32,233 nucleotides of DNA from Desulfobacca sp. (lineage in GTDB: Bacteria > Desulfobacterota > Desulfobaccia > Desulfobaccales > Desulfobaccaceae): NCBI GenBank assembly GCA_028695935.1, contig JAQVHY010000023.1:1-32233 (forward strand), in the 5' to 3' direction. The notes beneath the pieces were generated by a model. The model ran no database searches, was not told where the DNA came from, and saw nothing but the letters and a program-made list of their open reading frames with translations. Positions 15,441-24,275 of this stretch are shown here, in pieces (within the stretch, counting starts at the first letter, position 1; every line of letters starts with the position of its first letter). The translations under genes were made by a program, and so were the position numbers.

Positions 15441-17603
15441 TTATCGGCACTTACGGTCGTCAACATTATTCTTTTCCTCGGTGGGCAACACCAGGTTGAT
15501 GTGGCGACGGCGCAGATCTACCCGGGCGACCTGGACCACAACCCGGTCCCCGACCTGGAAGACGCGGCCCTGACGACGGCCGATCAGACGCAGGCGACTT
15601 TCCTGAAAATTATAATAGTCATCCGGCAAGTCCACCAATCGGACCAGACCTTCGGCAAAGATCTCGTCCAGGGAGACAAAAAATCCGAAGGCATTGACCC
15701 CGGCGATGGTTCCATGAAAGACTTCGCCGACATGTTCGGCCAGACAGCGGACCTGGAGGCGGGCCAACATCTCCCGTTCCGCGTCAATGGCTAGGCGTTC
15801 CCGGCCCGACAAAAACCGGGCCTTAACTTCCAACTCCTCTTCATCCAGTTCCTCTGGCGGCCCCTGCTGATCAAGGCGATCTAACAGCAGGCGGTGGACC
15901 AGGAGATCAGGATAGCGTCGGATCGGCGAGGTAAAATGGGTGTAAATCGGTGATGCCAGCCCATAGTGACCGACATTGTAGGCCGCATAACGCGCCTGTT
16001 TCAAGGAGCGCAACAGCATGATCTGCACCATATAGGCTATGGGAGTATTCTGAATTTGGTCGAAGAATTCCCTCAGGATTACCGGGTTATGGTCGGCTTC
16101 GGGCGGCAGCCGGTAACCCAGGCGCTGGACCAAACGTCGGAAGGCCAACATTTTGTCCGGGTCCGGCACATCGTGGACGCGAAAAATAGCCAGTTCGCCT
16201 AAAAAACGCGCTACCGCCTCATTGGCGGCAATCATGAACTCTTCGATGATCTGATGTGCTAGCAAATGGTCGATCCGGCGGATGTTAGTGGGTACCCCCT
16301 GCCCATCCAATTGGACCTCGGCTTCGGGAATACTGAGCAACAGACTGCCCCGCTTTCGCCGCTGCTCTTGTAGCAACTCACAAAGTTTTGCCATGTCAAT
16401 CAGCATGGCCGCTAAGGAAGGGCTAACTGACGAGGCAGTTAACTTATCACTCTCTATGATATGCTGGACCTGGGTATAGGTCAGACGCGCCTGGCTTTTA
16501 ACCAGGCTCCGGGCAAAGCGGTTACCCACTATGCGGCCCTGAGCGTCAAAGTCGAGGATCACCGTCACCGCCAGGCGCTCGACGCCGGGGTTCAGACTGC
16601 AGATGCCGTTAGACAGCGCTTCCGGCAGCATGGGCAGCACCAGGTGGGGAAAATAAACACTGGTACCCCGCTGATAGGCCTCGGCATCCAGGGCGGAGCC
16701 CGGGGTGACGTAGTAGCTGACATCGGCAATCGCCACGTAGAGGGTAAAGGAACCATCCGCCTTTTTAACTACCGCTACCCCGTCGTCAAAGTCGCGCGCC
16801 TGTTCGCCATCAATAGTGACCATTGGCAGCTCTCGCAGATCCAGACGCCCGGCCTGGCCCGCGGCCAGGACTTCTTTGGGCACTTGTCGGGCCTCCCGCA
16901 GCACCCGGGTAGGAAACCGGCGGGGCAGATCATATTTGTGGATCACGCACTTGACCTGCACCAGGGGGTCTTCGGGATCACCCAGGACTTCCAGAATTTT
17001 TCCCAGCGGGTTTAACCGGGCCGTGGGAAAACGGGTGATCTCGGCCACCACCATCTGCCCTACCTGAGCGTTGTGCAAATACTCCGGCGGAATGATCAGA
17101 TCAAAGAGCAGATGTTCGTCTTCGGGAGTAACGTAATAAACATCCGGGGCCTGGGACAACAGGCCCACGACCTTTTTCAGCCGCCGTTCCAGGATACGGA
17201 TAATCCGTCCCTCCCGGCGGCCGCGACGACCGACGTGCTCCACCCGGGCAATCACCCGATCGCCGTGCAGGGCTTCCTTAAGGTTGGCCGGATTAATGAA
17301 GACATCGGTGCCACCGGTTTCGGAAGTGACAAAACCATAGCCCTCGGGATGTACGGAGAGTTGCCCGGCGACTAGATTCATACCCGCGGTCAGACCATAG
17401 CGTCTCCCTTCCAGCCGGACCAATTTCCCCGCCTTTACCAGTTCTTGCACTAATCTCTTGAGTGTTCGGCTGGCTGAGGGCGGAACCGCCATTAACTTGG
17501 CTAATTCCTTTAATAATAGAGGACGCTTGGCGCTACGGAAGACCTGCAGCACTTGCTGGGGTTCGGCTAGCTGGGGTTGAAGCGGTTTTTTTCTTGAGGT
17601 CAT
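15441..17603 (-). CDS. rnr: Ribonuclease R
   Basis: 3'-5' exoribonuclease of the RNB family, 720 residues. Domains in order: winged-helix (about 13-75), cold-shock OB domain with GYGFVTSETGGTDVFI (about 88-103), second OB region, RNB catalytic domain, and C-terminal S1 domain starting near HGTIAGVNAFGFFVSL. The catalytic aspartates of E. coli RNase R (272, 278, 280, 281) correspond to D265, D271, D273 and D274 here, all retained; a neighbouring conserved Asp is Gln (DGEQARD). It lacks the long basic C-terminal tail of the E. coli enzyme. RNase R degrades structured RNA and acts in rRNA quality control. It begins with ATG at 17603 with only a weak AAAG upstream. Confidence 0.93.
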   Translation of the reverse strand: MTSRKKPLQPQLAEPQQVLQVFRSAKRPLLLKELAKLMAVPPSASRTLKRLVQELVKAGKLVRLEGRRYGLTAGMNLVAGQLSVHPEGYGFVTSETGGTDVFINPANLKEALHGDRVIARVEHVGRRGRREGRIIRILERRLKKVVGLLSQAPDVYYVTPEDEHLLFDLIIPPEYLHNAQVGQMVVAEITRFPTARLNPLGKILEVLGDPEDPLVQVKCVIHKYDLPRRFPTRVLREARQVPKEVLAAGQAGRLDLRELPMVTIDGEQARDFDDGVAVVKKADGSFTLYVAIADVSYYVTPGSALDAEAYQRGTSVYFPHLVLPMLPEALSNGICSLNPGVERLAVTVILDFDAQGRIVGNRFARSLVKSQARLTYTQVQHIIESDKLTASSVSPSLAAMLIDMAKLCELLQEQRRKRGSLLLSIPEAEVQLDGQGVPTNIRRIDHLLAHQIIEEFMIAANEAVARFLGELAIFRVHDVPDPDKMLAFRRLVQRLGYRLPPEADHNPVILREFFDQIQNTPIAYMVQIMLLRSLKQARYAAYNVGHYGLASPIYTHFTSPIRRYPDLLVHRLLLDRLDQQGPPEELDEEELEVKARFLSGRERLAIDAEREMLARLQVRCLAEHVGEVFHGTIAGVNAFGFFVSLDEIFAEGLVRLVDLPDDYYNFQESRLRLIGRRQGRVFQVGDRVVVQVARVDLRRRHINLVLPTEEKNNVDDRKCR

Positions 17604-17752
17604 ATGTAATCTTTGCCGAGTTAGAATGTAAGGGATGGTCAGAAAAACATGGCGCCTAGCAGTTACTAATCAGGGCCCTAAATCTGTTTGGCGGTTGTAG
17701 AGGCGCCCCGGCGGCTCGCCCTGACCTTGCCGGATTTAAACTATAAATTTGC

Positions 17753-18025
17753 TTAACACAACCAGCAACCTTTTTCGCGCACTTCCTCATACCAAGCCAT
17801 GAGTCGTTGTTGGAGTTGGCGGCGTTCCAAGAGGAGCAGCCGACGAACATCGCCCATATCGATAAACCCGCCGAAATAGGCGAATTTAACCAGGTCTTCC
17901 AGATGGGCGGGAGAGAATTCCAGCACCTCCGGCGGCACCCGCTCTAACATTTCCTGGTCGCCGATGATCTCCTTAACCCTGGCAAAATTGGCTTTTAATT
18001 GGGCCTGGCCAGTATGATCCGACAT
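17753..18025 (-). CDS. Small helical hypothetical protein with CWLC tail
   Basis: 90 residues, not recognised. It is mostly charged and predicted helical (LKANFARVKEIIGDQEMLERV; a basic RRLLLLERRQLQQRLMAWYEEVREKG), has no signal peptide, and ends in a CWLC motif. AAGGGG is 7 nt before the ATG. It starts 12 bases after the stop of the HtrA-like gene and so is probably cotranscribed with it. A coiled-coil or adaptor-like role is possible but unsupported. The terminal CxxC could bind metal or form a disulfide. Confidence 0.6.
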   Translation of the reverse strand: MSDHTGQAQLKANFARVKEIIGDQEMLERVPPEVLEFSPAHLEDLVKFAYFGGFIDMGDVRRLLLLERRQLQQRLMAWYEEVREKGCWLC

Positions 18026-18037
18026 GTCCTGGCCCCT

Positions 18038-18832
18038 TCATTTGATCCACTGGGCCATGCTTTCTTTGGCCAGATTGATGGGGATGGCAAAGCCGATACC
18101 CTGGCCGGGGGCGACAATCATGGCATTGATGCCGATCACCTGGCCGTTGATATTCAGCAAGGGGCCGCCGCTGTTGCCCGGGTTGATCGAGGCATCGGTT
18201 TGGATAAAGTTCCCTAAGACTCGGCGTCCCAGGCCGCGGCGGCCGGTGGCGCTGATGACCCCGACCGTCACCGTGTGTTCCAGGCCAAAGGGGCTGCCGA
18301 TGGCAATGGCCCACTGACCCACCTTAATCTGGTCCGAATCTCCTAAGGGGGCCGGCTGCAGGTCGGAGTCCGGAATCTTGATCAGGGCCAGATCGGACTT
18401 TTGATCTCCCCCAATCACCTTACCGATAACCTGGCGTCCATCATTGAGGCGCACCGTGATTCCATGCGCACCAGAAACCACATGATAATTGGTGAGGACG
18501 TAACCGCGGCGATCGACAATCAGGCCTGACCCCTGGCCTATGCGCTGCTGCCGGTAGGCAGGTGGCGGGGTGTATTCCCGAAAAAAACCTTCGAACGGGG
18601 TGCCGCGAAAAAAATCTTTACTCAATCCCCGGAAAGGGGTCACGGTCACCACCTTGGTACAACGGAGACTGATAATCGACGGCATGATGCGTTCTACCAC
18701 CCGGATAAAATCCTGTTGCAGTCCCACCGCGGTGCCGTTAATGGCCTGGACTGGGGCGTTCATGAGGATTAACATGCCGAGCACGGAGAGCCCGGTAGTG
18801 ATTCTTTTACAACGTTGTAAATAGCTCATCAT
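18038..18832 (-). CDS. PDZ-less HtrA/DegP-like serine protease (S1C)
   Basis: 264-residue exported trypsin-fold protease. A signal peptide ends near NAPVQA (residue 30). The catalytic triad is H117 (TNYHVV), D147 (SDLALIKI) and S221 in GNSGGPL. The chain stops shortly after the protease fold (FAIPINLAKESMAQWIK). DegP, DegQ and DegS normally continue here into one or two PDZ domains, which are completely absent. The ending is clean and followed 12 bases later by another gene, so this is a short-form family member rather than an obvious frameshift. Periplasmic protein quality control or stress sensing is the likely role. ATG at 18832 (or 18829) is chosen, with AGGA upstream; a TTG at 18835 is less likely. 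Confidence 0.85.
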   Translation of the reverse strand: MMSYLQRCKRITTGLSVLGMLILMNAPVQAINGTAVGLQQDFIRVVERIMPSIISLRCTKVVTVTPFRGLSKDFFRGTPFEGFFREYTPPPAYRQQRIGQGSGLIVDRRGYVLTNYHVVSGAHGITVRLNDGRQVIGKVIGGDQKSDLALIKIPDSDLQPAPLGDSDQIKVGQWAIAIGSPFGLEHTVTVGVISATGRRGLGRRVLGNFIQTDASINPGNSGGPLLNINGQVIGINAMIVAPGQGIGFAIPINLAKESMAQWIK

Positions 18833-18877
18833 CAAATTCCTAAAAAACTCTCGCCCGTACAGCCCGAGCAGCCATTA

Positions 18878-20380
18878 TCAGGTATTGCCTTCCTTGATCT
18901 GGCGGATCAGACCACGGATAGAAATGGCATCGGTGATGGGAATCAGGACTACCTGCCCGCCGTAACCGCGCACCAGGTCATGGCCGGCCACTTCGGTCTC
19001 GGGGTAGTTGCTGCCCTTGGTCAAGATTTCCGGCTGCAGCGCCGATAAAATTTCCGGCAACTGCTCGGAGGCAAATAAGGTTACGTAATCCACCGCTTTA
19101 AAGGCCGCCAACATCCGCAAACGTTGCTGTTCGCCAATCACCGGGCGGCCCTCGCCTTTGACCCGCTGCACCGAGGCATCAGAATCGACGGCTACGATCA
19201 GTAGATCACCTTGACGGCGGGACTCCTCCAAAAATTTAATATGCCCCCAGTGTAACAGATCAAAGCAGCCATTAGTGAAGACCACCCGTTTGCCCTGGGC
19301 TTGTAGTCGAGGCACCAAAAGCCGCAACTCGGCCAGGCTGACGATCTTCTCATAGCTGCGTTCGCCGCGGGCCTGTAATTCTTCCTCCAATTCGGGCCGA
19401 TAAATGGGCGCGGTTCCCACCTTACCCACTACCACGCCGGCGGCAATATTGGCCAGGGTGGCGGCCAGCACTGGGTCCCGCCACCGCGCCAGCCCCAGGC
19501 TGACCACTGCCACCACGGTATCTCCGGCCCCTGAGACATCGAAGACCTCCCGGGTCTGGGCCGGGATGTGCAAAGCGGGGGCGGGCGGGCGAAACAGGGT
19601 CATCCCGGCTGGCCCCTGGGTGATTAAAATAGCTTCTGTTTCAAGGTCTTGACACAGGTGGTGGCCGGCCCGGATAAGATCATCGGGGCGACTCAGAGCA
19701 AAACCGACCGCGGCTTCCGCTTCCTTGCGGTTGGGGGTGATGATGGTGGCCCGACGGTAGCGGGAGAAATCATTACCTTTGGGGTCCACCACCACCGGCA
19801 GTCCCTGTTTACGGCCGGTCTCTATCAAGCTTCTTATGAGGGTAGGGGTCAGCATGCCCTTGCCGTAATCGGAGATAATTATGGCATCCAGACCAGGCAG
19901 ACAATCATTTAGGTGTTGGAGGCTAGCCTGTTCCAAATCCGGTCTAGCCCCCTGCCGGTCTTCGCGATCTAACCGGACGATCTGTTGATTACTGCCGATC
20001 ACCCGAGTTTTGCGGGTAGTCTGCCGCTCCGGGTCAATGATCAGCCCCCTATCATCAACTCCCAGCCGCTTAAGCTCTTCCCGCAGATAAACCGCAGCTT
20101 GATCATTTCCCACCAGGCCCAAGACCCGCACTTGGGCTCCCAGGCCCACGAGATTATTGACCACATTGCCGGCTCCGCCCAATACGCGGGTTTCGTGCTC
20201 GACGTTGACCACCATGACCGGCGCTTCCGGAGAGATTCTCTCGACCTCGCCCCAGAGGTATTCGTCGAGCATGAAGTCTCCGGCGACCAGCACGGTCAGG
20301 GATGACAGCTCGCGTAGGTCTAGCTGGCGCAAGCGCTCCATGGCCGGCAAGGAATTGTCCAACCTCTCGAACCCAGTCAT
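18878..20380 (-). CDS. hldE: Bifunctional heptose-7-phosphate kinase / heptose-1-phosphate adenylyltransferase
   Basis: Cytosolic enzyme making ADP-glycero-manno-heptose for the LPS inner core. The N-terminal ribokinase-type domain (about 25-335) carries GGAGNVVNNL near 68-77 and the catalytic GAGD at 284-287. The C-terminal nucleotidyltransferase domain (about 363-500) has FTNGCFDLLHWGH with the HxGH at 377-380 and the ISIRGLIRQI ending. Both activities appear intact and the length (500) is normal for fused HldE. It follows the UDP-glucose dehydrogenase gene by 39 bases on the same strand, consistent with an envelope-sugar operon. The ATG at 20380 lacks a clear ribosome-binding site; ATG at codon 14 is a possible alternative. 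Confidence 0.95.
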   Translation of the reverse strand: MTGFERLDNSLPAMERLRQLDLRELSSLTVLVAGDFMLDEYLWGEVERISPEAPVMVVNVEHETRVLGGAGNVVNNLVGLGAQVRVLGLVGNDQAAVYLREELKRLGVDDRGLIIDPERQTTRKTRVIGSNQQIVRLDREDRQGARPDLEQASLQHLNDCLPGLDAIIISDYGKGMLTPTLIRSLIETGRKQGLPVVVDPKGNDFSRYRRATIITPNRKEAEAAVGFALSRPDDLIRAGHHLCQDLETEAILITQGPAGMTLFRPPAPALHIPAQTREVFDVSGAGDTVVAVVSLGLARWRDPVLAATLANIAAGVVVGKVGTAPIYRPELEEELQARGERSYEKIVSLAELRLLVPRLQAQGKRVVFTNGCFDLLHWGHIKFLEESRRQGDLLIVAVDSDASVQRVKGEGRPVIGEQQRLRMLAAFKAVDYVTLFASEQLPEILSALQPEILTKGSNYPETEVAGHDLVRGYGGQVVLIPITDAISIRGLIRQIKEGNT

Positions 20381-20419
20381 CGGCTTAAGTAATTATATCA
20401 CCGCCGCCCGGAAGGGATT

Positions 20420-21754
20420 TCAGGGCAACACCTTTTCTCGGCCGACACTAAAATAAGTGAAGCCCAGCTTGCGCATCTTGTCCGGGTCGTAGAGATTACG
20501 GCCATCGAAAATCACCGGAGACCTCATCAGGCCTTTCATACGCTCAAAATCGGGTTCGCGAAACATCGTCCATTCTGTGACAATTAATAGGCCATCTACA
20601 CCGTTTAGGGCGTCGTAGGCCGATCCCGCAAAGGAGACCGCCTGATTTTCGCCCAAGATTTGTTTGGCAAACGGCATGGCCTTGGGGTCGTACGCCTGAA
20701 TGTGCGTCTGGTGCTCGATCAGGCGGGAGATGACGGTCAAGGACGGGGCCTCGCGCATATCATCAGTCAGGGGTTTAAACGACAGTCCCCAGCAGGCCAG
20801 GGTCTTCCCTTTGAGGTCCCCTTGGAAGTAATCCAATACCTGCTCAATGAAAATCCGACGCTGGTCTAGGTTAACGGCTTCGACGGCCTCCAAAATCCGG
20901 GGCTGGTAATGGTGATTTTTGGCGGTTTTGATCAGGGCCTGCATATCTTTGGGAAAACAAGAGCCCCCATAACCTAACCCCGGGAACAGAAATTGGTTGC
21001 CGATACGCTGATCAGAGCCGATACCTTGGCGAATATGGTAAACATTGGCCCCTACTCTCTCGCAAATATTGGCCATCTCATTGATAAAAGAGATTCTGGT
21101 GGCCAAGAAGGCATTGGCGGCGTACTTGGTCAGTTCGGCGGACACCACGTCCATTAATATAAAACGGGGGGTAGTGCGGACAAAAGGCGCATAAAGTTCC
21201 TTCATCAGCTCGGCGGTCCGAACGTTATCGCAGCCTACGACAATGCGATCCGGTTTCATGAAGTCATCGATGGCAGTGCCCTCTTTCAAAAATTCCGGAT
21301 TAGAGACCACATCAAACTCATGTTCGGCACCCCGCTTGCTGAGCTCTTCCTTGATTACTTGTTGAACTTTAAGGGCGGTGCCCACGGGCACGGTTGATTT
21401 TTCGACGATCACCTTGTAGCCGTTAAGATATCGGCCGATATCGCGCGCCACTTCCAACACAAAGGAGAGATCCGCGGAACCATCCTTATCCTGGGGGGTG
21501 CCGACGGCGATAAAGCAGAACAGGCTCTTCTCCACGGCCTGAGGCATATCAGTAGTAAAATAAAGACGTTGCTCCTGGCAGTTGCGGCGCACCATCTCTT
21601 CCAGACCCGGCTCATAAATGGGAATCTGACCTTGCTGGAGTAAGTCAATCTTGGTCTGGTCAATGTCCACACAGATGACATCGTTGCCCATTTCCGCAAA
21701 ACAGGCCCCGGTAACCAGACCGACGTATCCGGTGCCAATAACGGCTATCCTCAT
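20420..21754 (-). CDS. ugd: UDP-glucose 6-dehydrogenase
   Basis: Oxidises UDP-glucose twice with NAD+ to UDP-glucuronate, a precursor for capsule, exopolysaccharide or LPS sugars. 444 residues: N-terminal Rossmann domain with GTGYVG at 7-12, [10 protein letters not shown] near 118-127, central helices with [17 protein letters not shown], the catalytic cysteine C266 in [10 protein letters not shown], and a C-terminal UDP-binding domain starting near [20 protein letters not shown]. All signature residues are present. GAGGTG lies just upstream of the ATG. The partial UDP-glucuronate decarboxylase-like gene at the right end of the window would use its product, although the two are about 10 kb apart. 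Confidence 0.94.
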   Translation of the reverse strand: MRIAVIGTGYVGLVTGACFAEMGNDVICVDIDQTKIDLLQQGQIPIYEPGLEEMVRRNCQEQRLYFTTDMPQAVEKSLFCFIAVGTPQDKDGSADLSFVLEVARDIGRYLNGYKVIVEKSTVPVGTALKVQQVIKEELSKRGAEHEFDVVSNPEFLKEGTAIDDFMKPDRIVVGCDNVRTAELMKELYAPFVRTTPRFILMDVVSAELTKYAANAFLATRISFINEMANICERVGANVYHIRQGIGSDQRIGNQFLFPGLGYGGSCFPKDMQALIKTAKNHHYQPRILEAVEAVNLDQRRIFIEQVLDYFQGDLKGKTLACWGLSFKPLTDDMREAPSLTVISRLIEHQTHIQAYDPKAMPFAKQILGENQAVSFAGSAYDALNGVDGLLIVTEWTMFREPDFERMKGLMRSPVIFDGRNLYDPDKMRKLGFTYFSVGREKVLP

Positions 21755-21843
21755 CTTTCACCTCAAAATCTTATTTGTATGATAATTCTACACAATTAGG
21801 GCTAGTGAAGGTCATCTGGTTAAGCCCCAAAGGGTATCTTGTC

Positions 21844-24054
21844 TCAGGGTTGCACGGGAGCACCCATCATTTTCTCTCCCCAACCGGGGATAAAAATGGT
21901 AAATCCTACCCGTTTATCGTCAGGACGATCAGCATAGTTAAGGCTAAAGCCCCAACACTGCCGTTGGAAGATCACTCCGTACCTGGTTTCCAAGCGGTCC
22001 TCGGAAACAAAGGTGTGTTGATGAGTAATCCAAGTTTTAAAAGACCTGAAAAGATTGAGATAGGCCACGGTGTTGATCTGTTGAGCATAACCTTTTAAAT
22101 AAAGATAATCAACACTTAAATAGTTTTGTCGCTGCTGATCATGGTAGGTCATCCTAAGATCAACCCGATTCAGTCCTTCTTTATAAGGAGAGGTTCCCAG
22201 ATCCAGTCCTAATCCAAGCTTGTTCCAGGGGTGCCACTCAAATTCAGTTAATATATCAGAAAACCGATGATGCGGCTGAAGGGTACCGTCCAGTCCATAA
22301 TGGGCCGAGTTAAAGAAGCAACCATGGCTAAAGCGCAGCCAAAAAATCTCCCGGACCTGAGCCTGCCCCTGGGAATTAACCGAACGCCGGAAGAAACTAT
22401 TGCTGAGCGAATAGGTTACGGCATTAACCCCTCCCAATGGTTCATCACCCTCCAGAATCGGCAAATTACGGTCAGTCTGATCTCGCCAGCCCAGATCAAT
22501 CGGATCAAAGGGGGGATACCGGTCAATGGTATAATTGGGCAGGTTCCAATAACTAACTTGCGGCTGTAAAACATGACGCCAAAAACTGGTGGACCCGGAA
22601 TGATGGCCATAATCACGACAGAGAGAGGTTGACAGGTTAATTTTTAGATCATACAGTTGACGGCTCGAATAGTCATCTAAATGCTGATATTCTCCCCGCT
22701 TATCGATACCATAGGCCGTCTCGCGCAACCCAAATCTGGTTCTCAAATCCAGGGCTCCTAACAAGCGCACGGGAAGCTGTAATTGGGGATGTAGGTCGAG
22801 TCGATGTCCGGCCAGACCATGAGTCTGATAATAATGGGTATACAGGGTATCGATCCCCAATAACAGGGGCCAATTCCCCAATGGAATATTGAGCGTATTC
22901 ATACTCAACGATGGCACTTTGTGATAGGGTTCGGGATCGGAACTCAACAGGCGCTGGTAATAGCGCGAGAAGGCGGTCAGGTTAACTAATGAAAAATTCC
23001 GGCTTAGGAGTAAAGAGGAAACCCTGGTTTTGACATCTTCTTGTTCCAGATTTCTACCATAACTCGCCTTGAGACTAGCGTTATAATGATTTAGTCCCAG
23101 ATAACCGAAGTTAAAATCTTCCAAGTAACGGGTATCACTGACCTTATCAATGGTAGCTTTAACCTGCCAGTCGCCGGGCAAGTCCTGGTTGGTCATGCCA
23201 CTGACCCAATAACGATGTGGCGTGGGAGCGTCTTCCTTGCCGTCCCGGAGATAGGCTAGCCTTAAGATTCCCCCGGATTTCTGACTAGCGGCGTAACGAA
23301 ATTCACCGCCCTGGAGATAACCCCGAGAGCTGATCAGCATCGGATAATAAGTAGCATCCAGATAATTATTGATGGCCCAGAACAATGGCATTTCCACCAC
23401 CGTGCCGCCGGCTCGATGCTGGCCATACTGTGGCATCAAAAACCCGCTTTGCCTGGTAGTTTTAACCGGAATCACCGCTACCGGCAGGAACATTACCGGA
23501 ATGGCTCCTACTTTTATCAGGCTCAATTTACCGGTAGCATAGCCTTCGAGTACGACATCAAGTTCCCGGGCATAAAAACTCCATACCGGCCGGTCAGCAT
23601 CACAGGTAGTGACTACGCAGCGTTCGGCATGATAGGTGTTGTCACCCGTCTTACGGATCAGGCTGCTGTTCACATGGAAATGATTTTTTTTCAAAAATAA
23701 GCGGGCCTCTCGCATTTCGCCACACTGTGTGGCCAGATTAAAATGTCCGGCCCGACCGGTTAGTATATCTTCCTCCAGCACCATTACCACATGGCCTTCC
23801 ACCAAGGCGATTTTGGTGGTTTCATTGATCCGCATCTGATCGCCGGTAATACGCCGATTTCCTTGGCGAATCTCAACCCGCCCCTGGGCATCGTAGGTCC
23901 GGGTATCGGCATCATAGGTAATCCGGTCAGCCTTGATAGTCCAGGGTCCCCCTTCAAATTGCTCGGTCTTAAAGAGGTCCAACTCCTGACTCCAAACCGG
24001 ACCAACTATCAACAATATCAGCACTGGCCACAAAAGCCAGATCTGCCTCTTCAT
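21844..24054 (-). CDS. lptD: LPS-assembly protein LptD
   Basis: Outer-membrane protein that, with LptE, inserts lipopolysaccharide into the outer leaflet. 736 residues: signal peptide to about residue 22 (VWSQ), an LptA-like jellyroll (TIKADRITYDADTRTYDAQG and RITGDQMRINETTKIALVEG) and a large beta-barrel. Cysteine pairs resembling the disulfide partners of LptD are visible: ERCVVTTC near residues 143-149 and RQCWGF near the C-terminus. A distinct promoter lies upstream and AAGGA is 9 nt before the ATG. It precedes ugd and hldE on the same strand with 89 bases between lptD and ugd. Confidence 0.93.
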   Translation of the reverse strand: MKRQIWLLWPVLILLIVGPVWSQELDLFKTEQFEGGPWTIKADRITYDADTRTYDAQGRVEIRQGNRRITGDQMRINETTKIALVEGHVVMVLEEDILTGRAGHFNLATQCGEMREARLFLKKNHFHVNSSLIRKTGDNTYHAERCVVTTCDADRPVWSFYARELDVVLEGYATGKLSLIKVGAIPVMFLPVAVIPVKTTRQSGFLMPQYGQHRAGGTVVEMPLFWAINNYLDATYYPMLISSRGYLQGGEFRYAASQKSGGILRLAYLRDGKEDAPTPHRYWVSGMTNQDLPGDWQVKATIDKVSDTRYLEDFNFGYLGLNHYNASLKASYGRNLEQEDVKTRVSSLLLSRNFSLVNLTAFSRYYQRLLSSDPEPYHKVPSLSMNTLNIPLGNWPLLLGIDTLYTHYYQTHGLAGHRLDLHPQLQLPVRLLGALDLRTRFGLRETAYGIDKRGEYQHLDDYSSRQLYDLKINLSTSLCRDYGHHSGSTSFWRHVLQPQVSYWNLPNYTIDRYPPFDPIDLGWRDQTDRNLPILEGDEPLGGVNAVTYSLSNSFFRRSVNSQGQAQVREIFWLRFSHGCFFNSAHYGLDGTLQPHHRFSDILTEFEWHPWNKLGLGLDLGTSPYKEGLNRVDLRMTYHDQQRQNYLSVDYLYLKGYAQQINTVAYLNLFRSFKTWITHQHTFVSEDRLETRYGVIFQRQCWGFSLNYADRPDDKRVGFTIFIPGWGEKMMGAPVQP

Positions 24055-24097
24055 GCTAAACCATCCTTGTGACTCCGGGGAGGCTCAAATATTTTTC

Positions 24098-24127
24098 TTT
24101 ATACTATCTTAGCGGCATAAGTTTCAA
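24098..24127 (-). promoter_or_regulatory. Promoter of lptD
   Basis: On the minus strand TTGAAA (24127-24122), 18-nt spacer, TATAAA (24103-24098), about 45 bases before the lptD ATG. Confidence 0.45.
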
Positions 24128-24225
24128 GATTTTTACTACTCTAACCATCAGGACCGAAAATCGGCAAGATTATCTAGTCATTCTGGGCATCCGTAGGGCT
24201 GACGGATTTAGCTGGAGTTGAGAAA

Positions 24226-24254
24226 TTGACAGATACTAATTTTGCTGGCATATT
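24226..24254 (+). promoter_or_regulatory. Promoter of selA
   Basis: Perfect -35 TTGACA (24226-24231), 17-nt spacer, CATATT (24249-24254), with the selA ATG about 20 bases further on and AAAGGA in the short leader. Confidence 0.5.
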
Positions 24255-24275
24255 TCATTATTAAAGGAAAACGTT

